Shown: positions 1-13,240 of the stretch, piece by piece | How positions within the stretch are numbered: position 1 is the first letter of the stretch | Layout: every line of letters starts with the position of its first letter | NCBI GenBank assembly: GCA_022497145.1 | Contig: MU385914.1 | Coordinates: 62,001 to 126,000 of the forward strand | DNA from: Rostrohypoxylon terebratum | Lineage: Eukaryota > Ascomycota > Sordariomycetes > Xylariales > Hypoxylaceae | Reading direction: 5' to 3' | Length of the DNA: 64,000 bases | The notes under the pieces: model-generated | Databases searched by the model: none | What the model saw: only the letters and a program-made list of their open reading frames with translations | What the model was told of the DNA's origin: nothing | Translations under genes and position numbers: made by a program

Positions 1-3000
1 AGGCGGTTAACAGTCACCTATCAAAGTACCCAGACCTGCCTTAGTACCTAGGTAGACAGCTAACGCTACCTCCACCTTCCGCACCAGAGCCCCGCAAACT
101 GGCTCCTGTGCCTGTCTGATCTCCATACCCCTGCAATAGCCATTCCTTCCATCACAAGAGGCCGGAATAGACCTAACTTGGCCTAACCAAAGCCAGGCTA
201 AGATCAACTAGCCTTTTTCTTAAGCTCTATTTAATAATCCAGCTCTACTTACTATCATTGCACCATACCGAATAAGATGAGAAGAAAGAGCAGTAGAGCT
301 AGTGTAGTACTAGAGTTCAGCGGACGAGAGAACTGCGGACCTTCGATAATCAAAGCTTCGAGTTTAAGCTCAGCGGGATGCGGCTGCAACTTAAGGTATC
401 CGTGCTAAGTAACAGCTAACCTTGAGAGTAGCATCAACTATCTATCCGAAGCTACCACTTTAATATTAAGCTTATCCTTGCTAAGATAAAAGAGGAGATG
501 AGTATTACGTCGCATAAAAGAGAGATTCCGAGATAAATTCCACGGCAAATGTTCATGGTCACTTATAAAATATTTTGTTCAGATCGATCATTTTTGGAGC
601 ATTTTGTCATGCCGGCAATGCTAATAATGCTAAGGTTGATTTGAAAAGTCCTTTATGGACCATTTCAGACCATATCTCGGAAATGCATGGTTTAATCCCG
701 TCGCTTCCGATTTCCAAAGATTCACAGGATCGAGAATGAGGCCGAGCTCTTGCATTTACTTTTGCCAGTTTTACAGTTCTTGCGGATACTCTGCAAGGTT
801 ATTACCTACCTAGTACCTAGCAGGTAGTTACATATGTCATATGTAACTCTTACACTTACAACTACGGTGAGCCACTCAGGACCCATCTGCCCATCATACT
901 ACTTCGTATCATCACCAAAAAAAAAATAAACATACGCGTCGCAGAACTAGCCTGAAGCCACTGTAGGTAGATCTTTCTTGTTTATATCAACATACATTGG
1001 TATCTAGTACCGGTACGCGGTTACGATAGTAAGGGCCAACTGCCAACTGGGCAGCTGCTGAACTAAATGAACCAACAGCACAACTACAGTCGGTGTTGCA
1101 TCTTGCGGTGCGGAACCAAAACCACTATTGTAAGACCACACCAAGACCAGCCACAATGCCGGGGAGAGAGATTAGTATTGCAAGATTGCAAGGATCATAC
1201 CAAGGCCCAAGGATCACCGCTGCAAATACTCCGGTCTTGATTTTTTACCTAGATATTCTTCCAAAAGCCGATTTCTTAATTTCGACCAGCTTGACCTTCC
1301 GCGGTTACGGTCATGTCTTAATTATCTCACTCCAACCCAATGTTACTTGGTCAAATGAACACCTTCTCTTTCCAGCCCTTCCGATATTGCCTCAAGATGA
1401 TGCGATATCAGGTCGTCCAAGTCACTCCAAGTCACCCCCCAAAAAACTACTGATAAAATATAGAGGACGTCACTCCTGAGCTTCTAACGCGCCACGCGTT
1501 TACAAAACATAGGACCATAGGTGGTGTTTTACCAATCAAAGACAATTTCCCTCTTGATCAAATCAGGTCAGCAGCCCACCTAGAATCCTTCAACGAATGA
1601 GGTGATGAGGGAACTCGATCCCGTAACGTCGCAATCGTAATTTCACCCCACTCGCCTTTGATCCCGGTCAAAATTTCCAGATATCAGTGATCACGGAGGA
1701 TTGATTCGGTGTCGAGCTCCCGAAATCTCACTTCTTTCCGACGAATTACATATGCCGATTGCCCGGCGCTGACAGATATTCGTCACCGCCTTCTGTATTC
1801 GACCGCCATCTGTTTCATGTATGCAGTCGTGGTTTGCTACAACTGACGCAAGACTTACAAACCATTGATAGCCGTGGTCCGTAGCGTGCTTGATTTTGGC
1901 ACCAGCGGGATCTGCGGGCCTAGACACCTGTCGAAGGCGGTCAGGGAATCCCCAACTCAAAGGTAGACGCCGACGCGAGAACATAATTCACCTTGATTCC
2001 GCCTTCTGGTACTAGATAAGGGAAGACCGGGAAGACCATATAAACCCTTCTTACGCCATCTCCAGTACTTCGTATGCAGCTGAGAGAGCACGAAACGCAC
2101 GATTAGACCCTTGGCGCAGATCACAGATCAAAAAATTAATAAATACTACATTCTTCACCTTCCCCTTCACCTGTAGTCACTGATTCTAATGTTGTGCCAC
2201 TGCATCTTAGTGCACGCAGGTCTTACGCAAGCTTCGATGAAACCCCGCAAGAAAAACGTGCGGCTAATCGAGTATATATTAATTCTAGTTGATCAAACAC
2301 ACCAGTCTGCAGACGGACACGTGGGGAATAGTTAAGGTTAATCCAACTATCAGGCATATTGTTGAAGTTCGGGATGAGTGGACATGTTAAAAGACTCTTA
2401 CGACCCTCGGCTTCTCAAAATTCGACGTTTCATTATCGTTCGTTTATGCCACCATGCACCCACGACGTTTTGGGAATAGGGTAATGCTGGACGACAATGC
2501 TAGACGTAGGCGTCTCCCAAAGTAGACAGATATTCTGTTACCCAACATGGCAGCATGGGCAGCCGCCATCGAGCTACATCGAGCTACAGCTTCCGATAAC
2601 CTGAGCACCTGATATTTATATACATGTGCTGCTTAACCCCGCGGGATAACGGCAACTTCCAATTGCAGATGCAGCATTTGAGACATCTGAGCTCGCTAGT
2701 CAGTAGTAACATCATGACACGGAATTTACCCAGGTCCCACGATCGGTGTTACACGGCGACTCTAAGCTTGCAGCAACCGCCTTACAAACATATCCCTGCG
2801 CTCCTGAGTTATGTATGAACCGTAACGTGATAATAGGGTAGGGCAGGAGAACTTATCTGTCAAACCAAGTACACACGACCCAACATTGAGAAGCCAAGAA
2901 GGTCAAAGTGTCCATCGTGAACATGCGATCTGCAGTTTGCTTGATGCTCTAGATTGACTAGACTTGGCGAACTTCGGCACGACCCGATCCGGTAGACGAC

Positions 3001-4073
3001 CGTGTTCACGAACCCCCACCGCACGGCCAAAGTTCTGAAATGCTCCGTCTTGACTCTTAGATGACAAGCCGGAAAAGCGAGCTAATGTTCCTGATTGATG
3101 ATGACCACCATGAACTTTCAACCCAAAGTTTCTAATTCTCCTTCACAATTCATCACGAGAACTCGTCGTAAGCTTCCCCGGAAAGACCCATCGCTAGCCT
3201 AGGACTTTTATTCCCGAACCAGAGTCATGTTCCGCGTTCCTTACACTAATATATGTCTTGCAAGTATGTCTCGGAACCGCAAACTTTTCTTCTGGGGATT
3301 CCCAACGGAACGGGACAGCTTTTAATAACCCATTTTTTCATTCCAGAGCTTCCGTACCTACCTACTTGTCTACCCATAATCATTTGAGCTAGGCATTTCG
3401 TCGCCATAGCCGATGACACGAGAATGAGAACAGGCTAATCAATGGCAAGCCTGGCGATGCCTGAATTGAGGTTTCACATAAGAAGGCTTTCGCAAGCACC
3501 GCCACCACAATCAATCGAATACGGGTGGAAGGTGCCTTGGTATTCCAGGTTTTGTTTTCACGGGCTAAATGCTTTCATATCCCGCACTGATTTCATCATG
3601 CTACGCTTGTCCGTTGTGAAATCGATTACATGGGTGGCTGCCCCGGCCCCCGCGTAAGCCACCACCATTGTAACAATGGTTGCTTATTCTCCCCGGACTA
3701 GCACTGTCTTGTCACCTTCCACCTGCCGCAGCCGTGCCAATTGAGATCTATTCTATCATGATAAATAGAAAACCATTGTCTCTATGATAATGCCTTACCT
3801 TCATAGATATATCTGGCTACATTAGCGTGCGAGGGCGAAATCTAATGATTTTCGTTCTCCCCCAAACCTCGCAGACTCAACGAGATAGCATTTTCGACAC
3901 GGCCTGGTGCCCGACAGCGATGTGACTCAATAGGTGTATATGGCACGAAACCCGATCAAGGGGTAACCGTATACTCATACCTTACAGTCCGGGCGATAGG
4001 AAGGCGAAAAACTACGCTTTGTCCGAAAGTCAGAATGCTATTATGCTACTCTACATATCGTCGAGTCATTACG
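1..4073. other. Gene-poor left flank
   Basis: No reading frame here has a recognisable domain, and I could not join short frames across plausible GT-AG introns. The stretch has several TACC/GGTA-rich patches, for example around 801-827 and 3353-3366, of a kind that recurs between genes across the whole window. A perfect TGACTCA lies at 3923-3929 but no start codon of a supported gene is near it. Confidence 0.5.
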
Positions 4074-4532
4074 CTACTCTCCAATGACGTAAGTACACCC
4101 CTCGTTCCCAATCCAGACTTCGTGAACGCGGCCAGCGTCGACGTCGATGCGGTCGCCGACGGTGTACGTCTTCTTCTCAGGCTTTGGGTCCTTGGGATAC
4201 GTGATAGTCAGCTGGCCCGCGGTGATCAGATGTGTTGTCAAGCCGGCGTGGACATGCGGTTGGTAGTGCGCGTTGCTGTCGCAGGGCATGAGTTAGCAAA
4301 AAAAAGAGAAAAAGAATTATTGTCCTATCCGTCAGGCTTCATCCGCATCGCCTTAGGCAGAGCAGATCTGATGTCGGATCTGGCGTCAGATCGGGCTGTA
4401 AGCCGATGGGATAGGGGCAAGGTACTAGGTAGATGTCGAGGAGACGTACGGGCCGTCCGTCCATGTGAAAACGTGAGAAAAACCCCACGATCGCACCTCC
4501 GCCTCGTAATCTGTGCGCGTTTTCTGTGACAT
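4074..4532 (-). CDS. Small single-domain cupin protein
   Basis: Two exons, 4532-4426 and 4275-4074, joined across a 150-nt GT-AG intron whose branch site reads GCTAAC just before the GCGACAG acceptor, give 102 residues. The protein starts MSQKTRTDYEAEVRSWGF and continues into a cupin fold. Motif 1 is HYQPHVHAGLTTHL (the HxH metal ligands; the usual glutamate is not evident). Motif 2 is GDRIDVDAGRVHEVW, and the protein ends CTYVIGE. The start was chosen because this frame alone joins to the conserved second exon with matching phase (2+1). Single-domain cupins of this size are common in fungi and bacteria; the substrate is unknown. The protein carries no signal peptide, so it is probably cytosolic. 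Family assignment is firm, function is not. Confidence 0.85.
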
Positions 4533-6609
4533 CGTCGGTGTCTTCCTGCGCTAATCTGGCCACTTTCTAGTCCTTGATTCAAATGACACCCGATTCGTTG
4601 TTTGATTATTGTCCAGGTGAATTGAGTGAAATGAGTGAATTGGACGAATTGGATGCTCAGATTCGTCTCATTTGCCAGCGCATAGCATAGCATAGCCTTG
4701 TAGGTGATAACGATGTGGTGTGCGATTAGGCGTGGCTGAGTAGTAGTGACGATTGGAAGTTGGGCGACTTGGAAGCAGCCAAGGTTGCTTCAAATTTGGA
4801 TCAAAGTTGGGGTTTTGTTCTTATTTGGCATGGTGACGTCGATTTTCGGTCTGCAGCCTTGCGTTGATTGTCGGACGCGGATGCCAATGTCGGGCATGTC
4901 GGCAGGTCGGGCAAGAGATACCCTGAAAAGCCCCCCCTTTTAACCGCCGATTTCACGTGTCGCCCGCTATCCATTCAAGGTTTTACTCATCCTACGCGGT
5001 ACCTGCTACGGACTAGTACCCCAAGGGGCTATACTCTATAGTCATCCATACTATGATACTACCTACTCTTACTGCTCCTTCCTGCGCGGAAATGCGAACT
5101 GCACTGCGACTTCATCTGCAAGCACAGCGCAATTTCCAATATGGCAATGCCCTAGGCTTACATATTAGGTACCTACAATGTACATACTGTTTTTTTCTAA
5201 CGGACCCCAATTCTTTCAATCAACTTCGTCCTATCAACTTCTCCATCAACGTCTTCAACAGCTCATGCCACTATTGTTCGGGATACAGAAAGAGGCGCAG
5301 CGACTGATAAACACAGGATACTAGCATTCCGGCATCCTATTCCATCTATGACTTATTAAGTCCACCTTGCCGTCGATCCATGCACTATGTGCAATTCGAG
5401 CCTCGCATTGTCTTGCCAACTGAGACATTCTCCAACTTTTGTTTCTTCCTTTGCTCCGGACTTTGTCGAAGCTGGACATGTTAAGAGTTGAATTTTAACA
5501 TCTCGAGTCTTATCGAATCTGTCAAATTACCCCCGTTCAAACCGTTTAATCCTTTTTTTTAATATTATGCATAGAGTTGTATCTTACATTTCAGCTGTCC
5601 TCGAGCATCGAACGAGCGAATGATTTCACTACAATGAGTGGACAAGGGTGTCGGTGGACCACTAATCATCGTTGACTTGCATGTCCACTCTACCTCTTAC
5701 AGCTGTCAGTCGTCAATTGGGGGCCAATAATGGATAATGAGCCTGTGAGTCTACAGGCTCCGCCTCCCCCAATGGACCACGATCATCGGCACGGCTGACC
5801 TAAACCCTTTCGATAGTAGCGGTCTGGGTCTCTTCCAAGTCTCTTGTAGGGTTGACCAATTTGCCCATTTTTTGGCCTCGTCGTAGCCTTTTATCTCCCA
5901 TCTCTTGAGCTTCTTGGGCAAGGTTTTAAAGTTCCCAGGCCCCAAAGTGCAAAAGACCCCATATTCACGAGTGTGTTTCTTACTAGATCTCTTGGGTCTC
6001 TTGGTTGGTGGACAAAAACCAAGACACGCAGGGCCCAATCTAACGGTACCCAGCCCTATGAATGGTAGCTTGTTTTTCAGGGATCTGCTCGCCTTAAAAC
6101 GGTCGGATTGGCTCTATTCTAGCCTCTTAGAGCTGCTAAACAGCGGGGGCCCCGGTTCGCGCTTCGAACTGGGATGAGGCTACACCCATGCCCGTAGCTG
6201 AACCTGAAGAAACAATAACTTGAACCTGGACCCTTTAATTTTTGCATCTTGCATCTTGCATCTTCTTTCATTTCGCAATCCCTCTTTTGTCTTACTCTCT
6301 CGTGCATACATATTTTATCCCTTAGTTATTCGAATCAGTCCTCCATATACCCGTCTGTCGTCTCATATACCCATAGCAATCTCACTCTACCAACTTATCA
6401 CCATCCTCCCTAAGCAAAAACTACCTAGTACCCTTATCTTAGTTGGAACGTGGATCATTGCTTCGAAGCTCTCCCGGACTGGCGACAAACCTCCCACCCC
6501 TGATGGTCTTTAACGACCTTCTCTCTTGCTCTTGCTCAATAGGAGCACGAACGAGATAGCAAGGCTATACTTTGGAATCTAGCTTAATTAATTTACTATT
6601 ATTACCCTG
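4533..6609. other. Intergenic region between cupin and phospholipase C
   Basis: Divergent promoter region for the cupin (-) and phospholipase C (+) genes. It has short open frames on both strands between 5751 and 6177 with no domain I recognise. No repeat or RNA gene was seen. Confidence 0.5.
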
Positions 6610-6713
6610 ATGTGTTTTAATGTAAGTTGACACCATAAGTTGACATAGAACTGCCTTACTTACGTCATATTCGAATACGAGCTCATAGACAAGTACTAAC
6701 AAGCCTGTCTAAG

Positions 6714-9322
6714 ATGCGGAAACGACCGTCCGAAGCAGCCACGAGGCGCACGAACTCGGTGCGCCGCCGCCTTACTCTGAATCCCGAACTTGGAACCAAT
6801 TCGATGAAAGCTCTGAAACGGGCGATTGCTTTGGCTTCATTCATCACGCCGACCGTCGTACATTTCCAAGATGGGAAGAAGGAGGTTTACCTCAGCGCCG
6901 CCATCCAGCGACACTTACGAAAACTCTACGATTCTCTACGCCGAGGAGATGCTTTTGTATCCAAGATAGCTTTTGCGAACTTTCTTGAAGGTGTACAGGG
7001 CGAAAATGTTCCGTCATTGGAAGCTTTGACGGAGGAGCGATACAATTTTCAGAAGTTCCTCGAAGTATGGTGGCTTCAGTTTACACTCGAAGCAGAGAAA
7101 CCCGCCTCTCTCGAAGACAAAGATCTTTCGAAACCTATCAGCAACTATTTCATCAGTAGTAGCCACAACACATATTTATCTGGAAATCAATGGGCCGGTC
7201 GGAGCACAGCAGACGCATATAGACGCGTCTTAAGAAGAGGATGCAGGTGCATAGAGATAGATGTTTGGAATGGAGACTCGCAAAGCTCGACCCCAGATCG
7301 TCCAAGAGACCCATCGTCCAAGCCGCCATCAAGATTCGAACATGTTCGTCACTTGTCCGGCGGGAGCTTACATACTGCTGCTGCTCATCTCAAAGGCACG
7401 GTAGAAGAAACGATCGAGAAGACTCGGCAGAAACTGGGTATCGAAAAAGTTCATAGCCACAGCCCTAGATGCAGCAAGACTGAGCTAGCACCTCCACCAT
7501 TTGGTCGCGAGGTCGGCGCTCATCTCGACCCAGCTACACTCGCTCGTGAACTTGAGGTTGAACGCTCGTCTTTAAGATCCAGGCCGTCTTTACCACCGGA
7601 CGAACCCATTGTGATGCACGGTTATACATTTACTGCGCCCGTTGGGTTCCGCGAAGTTTGCAGGGCAATTCGCGAAGTCGGCTTCGAGACTACCAGCTTA
7701 CCCATCATCGTGAGCTTGGAGGTTCACGCCGATCAGGAGCAACAAGAATCTATGGTAAAAATTATGAAGGAGGAATGGGCAGGCGTATTGGTTGACAAAC
7801 CTTATGATACCTGTCCGAACGGTCGGATGCCCAAATTAGAGGAACTTCTCAACAAAATACTCATAAAAGTTAAAAAGGCGTCATCTTTCGACCCTGGAAC
7901 TATGTCGACACTAGCCCCGCATTCGACGATTGACGACGATGCATATGGATCAGAAGACGAAAGGCCTGTCCATCCCATTGGCGTGAAGAAGGTCAAAGTA
8001 CCCATATGCGAAAAACTCAGTGCCCTCGCTATCTACACTCACAGTGAGCACTTCACGAATTTCGAATCCCCCGCCGCCAAAAGTCCTTCGCACATCTTCT
8101 CCATAAGCGAGAATAAGATATTAGAGCTCGTGGGTTCTAAACACCACGAATTATTCTCTCACAATCGTCATTTTTTCATGCGTGCTTACCCCAAGGGCCT
8201 CCGTGTGGACTCATCAAATCCTGACCCAACACCATTTTGGCGCAAAGGTGTACAGATGGTGGCAATGAACTGGCAATCTTGGGATGAGGGCATGATGCTT
8301 AACGAAGCCATGTTTTCAGGCGAGCATGGGTGGGTACTGAAGCCGCCGGGCTACCGCAGCGAAGACGCATTCCCGGGGCAGGAACCTGATCTCACCCATT
8401 GCGCTTCCATGCATCACACTATGGATCTCATGATCACAGTCCTCGCCGGCCAACACATCCCACTACCTGAGGGCGTTAACAGCAACAATACTAGGTCCTT
8501 GAGACCATTGGTGAAATGCGAATTGCACGTTGAAAAAGGAGCGCGCGAATATGACCTTAAGCAGAAGACAGCAGCTGGGAAAACAGACCACCCCGACTTC
8601 AGTTCCGTCAAAAACGACCTCCAATTCTTGGGTGTCCAAAATGTCATCGAACAGCTCAGCTTTGTAAGGTAAATATTTCCACCACATTTTCTCGTCTTCT
8701 CTACCTTCCACACGCATTTCTACACGCAGCAAATTTCCCTCACTTTGGTTCTCCAGCGGAAGGGTGCCTGCATACCCGGATCCGGGCGCTCGGGTTTACA
8801 TTATTCATTTCTTGCCACCAATGAGCCGTGTATTCGGACCCGGGGACGAGCCGGAGGCTGAACTTGCATGTGCAATCACCCGTCGAGCGGCGGGAGTGAG
8901 AAAAAAATGATATATGATAGTCTACCAGCAGTTCTCATAGTTCCCCACGGAAACGGACCGAGCCACTCAAGCTCCCGGTTTCCAGCTTTGATTCGCATTG
9001 CCCATTCGTTCACGTCCATGTTCATCAGGCTCCATCTCTTAGCGTCTTGTCCACCGATTGTGTGACTTGCGGGTCTTTTTTTAGTCTGTCATATCTGGGG
9101 CGTTCCTGAAGATCCCGATTTGTCCACGAATCCTAGCTTACAAATATTCCATCTAGGTTCAAAGTCGAAGACGATGCGCACCGGCTCGCATCACTCCGCG
9201 ACCCATCCGCTGGCTGGGCATGCATCCGCCTCGACCGTTTGGCGACGGGCTACCGCTTTGTTCACCTTTTTGATGCCAACGGCAACAAGACCCAAGGGGT
9301 TCTGCTCATTCGCGTTGTTAAA
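6714..9322 (+). CDS. Phosphoinositide-specific phospholipase C (delta-type)
   Basis: Hydrolyses PIP2 to IP3 and diacylglycerol at the plasma membrane. Exons 6714-8668 and 9157-9322 flank a 488-nt intron (donor GTAAAT, branch-like GCTTAC, acceptor TCTAG), which is long for this window; about 706 residues. Order: EF-hand-like region (about 30-125); X domain with catalytic His151 (SSSHNTYLSGNQ) and His302 (VMHGYTF); Y domain (about 432-547, from KLSALAIYTHSEHF to HGWVLKPPGYR); C2 domain from about 575. Roughly 100 low-complexity residues separate the halves of the X domain between EIDVWNGD and EPIVMHGY. A likely extra intron (6622-6713, GTAAGT, TACTAAC branch) ends directly before this ATG, so a four-residue upstream exon (6610-6621, in frame) may hold the true start. 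The last C2 strand is out of frame: the expected VLLIRVVKNFR is encoded in the next frame after a GGGGTTT run at 9296-9302, and the literal frame ends at 9322 after SAHSRC. Confidence 0.92.
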
Positions 9323-11027
9323 AACTTTCGATAAGCCCGTCTTGTGTGGATGAGCGAAGTCGGAGACCGTGTCAAAATGACTGTGCTCAACACCAACCAC
9401 AGGTTATTCTTTTGGCGGCTCACAGCTGCTTCCCGTGTGCGACTCAATCTACGCACCAAAAACCACAAGTCATTTTTTTCTTTCTGTCTCAAAATCCCGG
9501 TGCCCTGTTCCCGATTTTAACCGCCACCTGTCCCCCAATCACTGCGACCTCTCAGCGAACCATGTACCAAAACCAAGGGGGATCAGGAAACCGGCGAAAA
9601 TCTGTGGCAGATTGCACTGGAAAATCACTGGTCGGGCATCACAGCATTTATTTGGATCGGCATTTTTTCTTCTTTCTCGGGTGTAACAGGACTAGGAAGG
9701 GTATGTCAGGCGTACAGCAGCTACAAAGTGCGGATGCTGCGAAGGGATAAGGAAACAGCATTATCAGATGAAGATTTTTTTTTTCACGTATGACTGCAAG
9801 GGTTCTCTGCGTCTTTTTCCTTCTCCGTCATCTCTATCTGATAGGCGTCGCATCGGCAGGTTTTGGATACTTTTTTTTTTCTGGACCGGACTTTTCTAGA
9901 TCTTTTTTTATTATTATCATCGCATGATAGGGATACCCGAAACAACGCACCATGTTTCTCTTTATCGTTGGATTGACGCCCACCATTCGGGTCGATTGGT
10001 GTCAACAGAGTCGTGTTAATCGACCAGACCAGACCCGGCGGAGATGGTCAGGCTTAGCTCTCGTTACCTCGTGGGAATGAGGAGGATGGAACGCCTTTGA
10101 GACGAAGAAGAGATAAGCAACTGATTGAGGGGGAAGAGTAGTAGGTTCGATAGAAAGGGGGGGAATTGTCAGATACCTGATAAAAATCAGTACAGAGCCT
10201 CTTCCAGAACATGCGCCTGCTACGTCATATGTGCCACGGCGACGCGGACACCATCGCTTCAGCTTTCGTCAGCTTGGGATAACTGACCACACACTTTGTT
10301 TCCTTTTGCCTATCTCTGTGTCTGTCTACGTAGGTAGGCAGGCAAGTAGTCCATATGCCCAAAATAGGTGTCTACCTAGATAGCAGATACCGAAGTGTAC
10401 ATAGGTGGAATAGATGCTCCGTTCGGCATACCCTAGATAGCTTAGGCGATTCCGCCGGTCATACCATCTACGTAGGACGCGCCACAGCCATTGACATATA
10501 GACGCTTTTCGCGTGAAAATTTTCAGATAAACTATATTCTGACTACCTACCTACCTGCCTGATGCGTTGTCCGAGATCATCAACGTGCCTACACGAGTCG
10601 GGCATGGACTAGGCACGTATGACTTTTGTTTTGTACGGTACGGTACGCCTCTGGCGTCAGGGTCAAGGTTTCGAGGATCCCATGTTCCTGGATACGACGG
10701 GTTCTTAGACAGAGGGAGACCGGTCAAACCGTCCTGTCGGATCCCCGTCATACGTAGGTAGGTAGGAAGTTGACGTCGACGGCGAGCTAGCCTCGCACGT
10801 GTTTTTTTTTTCTTCTTTCTTTCTTCCCCAACATCACGTCACTCAGCTTACTACGTAGGTTGGTAAATAGGGGGTTTAGACCTACCTGACTTACTCACGA
10901 GTACGTACGTACGCTGCAATCATCACGCCATGTCGCGCACCTCGATCTTCGGACCCCTGGCCGTGGATGGGTATCGGAGGGAGGGAGGGGGGAAGGGGAG
11001 GAGGAGGGTTCGGCCTCGAGGTAGTAA

Positions 11028-11081
11028 TCATTCCCATTCCCATTCCCATCCCGTACCATGTCATGTCATGCCATGCCATGC
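11028..11081. repeat. Compound microsatellite
   Basis: About four copies of a CATTCC unit are followed by about five copies of a five-base CATGT/CATGC unit. They follow directly on the purine-rich tract at 10979-11008. Both units are short and imperfect, as expected of replication slippage. Confidence 0.8.
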
Positions 11082-11297
11082 CGTCACGTCAGCATTGTCG
11101 ATCCCGTCCCCCTGAAATGTCTCTCGCCATCGATAGCCCTGTTGAGATATAGGTAGGCACCTAGTCTCGTCTGGGTGTGTACCTAGATAGAAGACCAAAG
11201 TTACCTAGCGGTTCGCAGACCGTGGAAAAAAAAAGTTGTCGGTGCCGTGTATGTACGTATGTACGTATGCAGTGTTTTGAGGCCCTGACGCGCGGTT

Positions 11298-11339
11298 CGG
11301 GGGAGAGAGGGTGGGGGAGGGGGAGGGAGGAGGGAGGGG
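11298..11339 (+). repeat. G-rich purine tract with quadruplex potential
   Basis: The tract contains at least five runs of three or more G separated by one to seven bases (GGGGG, GGG, GGGGG, GGGGG, GGG, GGG, GGGG), which meets the usual G-quadruplex pattern on the + strand. It sits inside the large gene-free region, so it is not tied to a known promoter. Confidence 0.75.
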
Positions 11340-13200
11340 CGACGGCTAGGTTAGTGAGATTAGATCGCGAACTGTTTACTTTTCTTCGTCTCCGGCTTGA
11401 TGTAGATGTCGTACGAGCACGGCTCGTGAGGCATGGGATCCATGTGTTAGAGAGCGCGATTACTGTGCCACCGTAGCGTGGCTAATCGACCGGATTAGTT
11501 GACTCGTTGGCTCTGATTTGACTACGGACGGTGCTAGCGATGATCTTTGGCAGCGGGAAGGGTGAGAGGGAGGGAGGTGATGACAGGAGAGGGAACGAGC
11601 TCAGATCAGTCTAGGGATGCGTAGGACTTAGCTCTTTGAGGCCCGACGAGTCTAGCTTGGGGTGGGGGGTTCGTGGATGTCGCTGTCGCCGTATGTAGTC
11701 GATCTAATCGGTGGGGAAGAAACCAAATTTTCCCGGCTTCAATATTGCAAGATTCTAAGATTTTTACTAGGGAAGTGGCAAATGGATGATCACTCCAACC
11801 ACGTGCTCGGCCCAGCCGGGCGTCTCGACTAAGTGAAATTATCGGCTTTAAAAAGGCATCATTTTGCGTAAGAGCACTGTTGTTATCATATTCTTAGATA
11901 GGGAAAAGCTTCAGCTCGAAGATCAAAGCCAGTTTTTGTAAACCAGCTTTCCTTAACTAGCTCTAGACAGCCTCGATGCACTTAAGGCGTGTTACAGGTA
12001 GTCCCGGAGTTCGTCATCGATCCGGACTTTGGCGCAAAGTTCTTTCAGCCCCTGGTACCACAACCATCCACCCAAGCCTCCCTATCTATTCACAACAGCT
12101 TGGCTTGTTACTTAGGTATGAGACTTGCAATGTCTTCTTCGGTGACACCGGGGAAGTAGAATGCGAGACCCGGTAGCCCTACGTGCGCATGAATGCAATC
12201 TACCATGCTAGGTATTTGATAGATGAATCTAGCGTCGAAGTTATAGATCTCGGTATATCGACATTTGATATCGGATAATATCGATTGTGGGGAGTTGCTT
12301 GGCCGTGGGAATACTTTGTTCTTTTGATCTTAATCTATCGTCTTCTGGAGGGGCCAGATTAAATGGCGGGTATACCCGTCGACCGTTAGAACCCTAACCC
12401 TGTAAAGGAGAGTGTTAGGACGGGAAGAATAGACGAGTCCAATACCTATAGGGACCCACGCTAAGGCAGATTAGTAATCTAATACAACTTGCTTTTTTCT
12501 TTTTTTCTTCCATTTCCTGGCCTGCTTTTCTCGTATACTACCTTGGCATTTCTTCCTACTCGGAAATGTCTTTGAAACCGGAGTTAGGTTGCGAGTCCGA
12601 GTTGCGAAGAAGCCGTTTGTCCATTACCTCATCTAAGTATGTAGCGTGAGACAAGCAAACAAGCAGATGCGGATGAGACCCGGCGTCTCCTTGAGGCGCT
12701 GTTATGAGCGCTATGTAGCTTCCAAGGCTAGTCCGCAGTCGCTGTGTACCTAACTTTCGTTATAAGGAGGTCGTTCATATGTATCTTATAAATCAAGGGG
12801 CCTCCCTGTCTATGTGGAAATGCACGCGAGCGATGACAAGGTGACCCTATCCGTGTGGCGGACCGCCCCCATTTCGGTGAAAGATAGAGGCGCTCGAAGA
12901 TAGGCTCTCACCGCGTCATGAGGTTCACATAATGCCTGCTTCTCTTCCCTCATATCCCCCCCACTGTCCCCCATTTCGGTAATAGTTCACTGAAGAGCGG
13001 CCGAGTACCTTCCAAACTCCGCCTTCGAGGCGTGCGCACGTAAGCATGCCGCTTACGCTTTCTTAAACCATTCATAACCAGCAAGCCTCGTTTATCTTGG
13101 GTGGCGTCGGATCCGGGGGAGCGGGAAGTATCATCATCTCAAGATGTCCCGGTACGTGCATATGCATACATACATAGATGCGTATGCGTTTGAGCGGATA

Positions 13201-13240
13201 CTCGGGTACACGGATACGCAGATACACGGGTACACGGGTA
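13201..13240. repeat. Short imperfect tandem repeat
   Basis: Repeated eight- to ten-base units of the type TACACGGG / GATACACGG, preceded by alternating TACATA and TATGCG steps at 13158-13190. No coding sense is visible. Confidence 0.65.

Noticed and set aside
4339..4563. 74-residue minus frame containing HMDGRPVRLLDIYLVP as the first cupin exon
   Set aside because: Its phase does not fit the second exon. The overlapping frame from 4532 joins perfectly and gives the typical cupin N-terminus.
12391..12400. Second telomere-like stretch
   Set aside because: Fewer than two full CCCTAA units, expected by chance.
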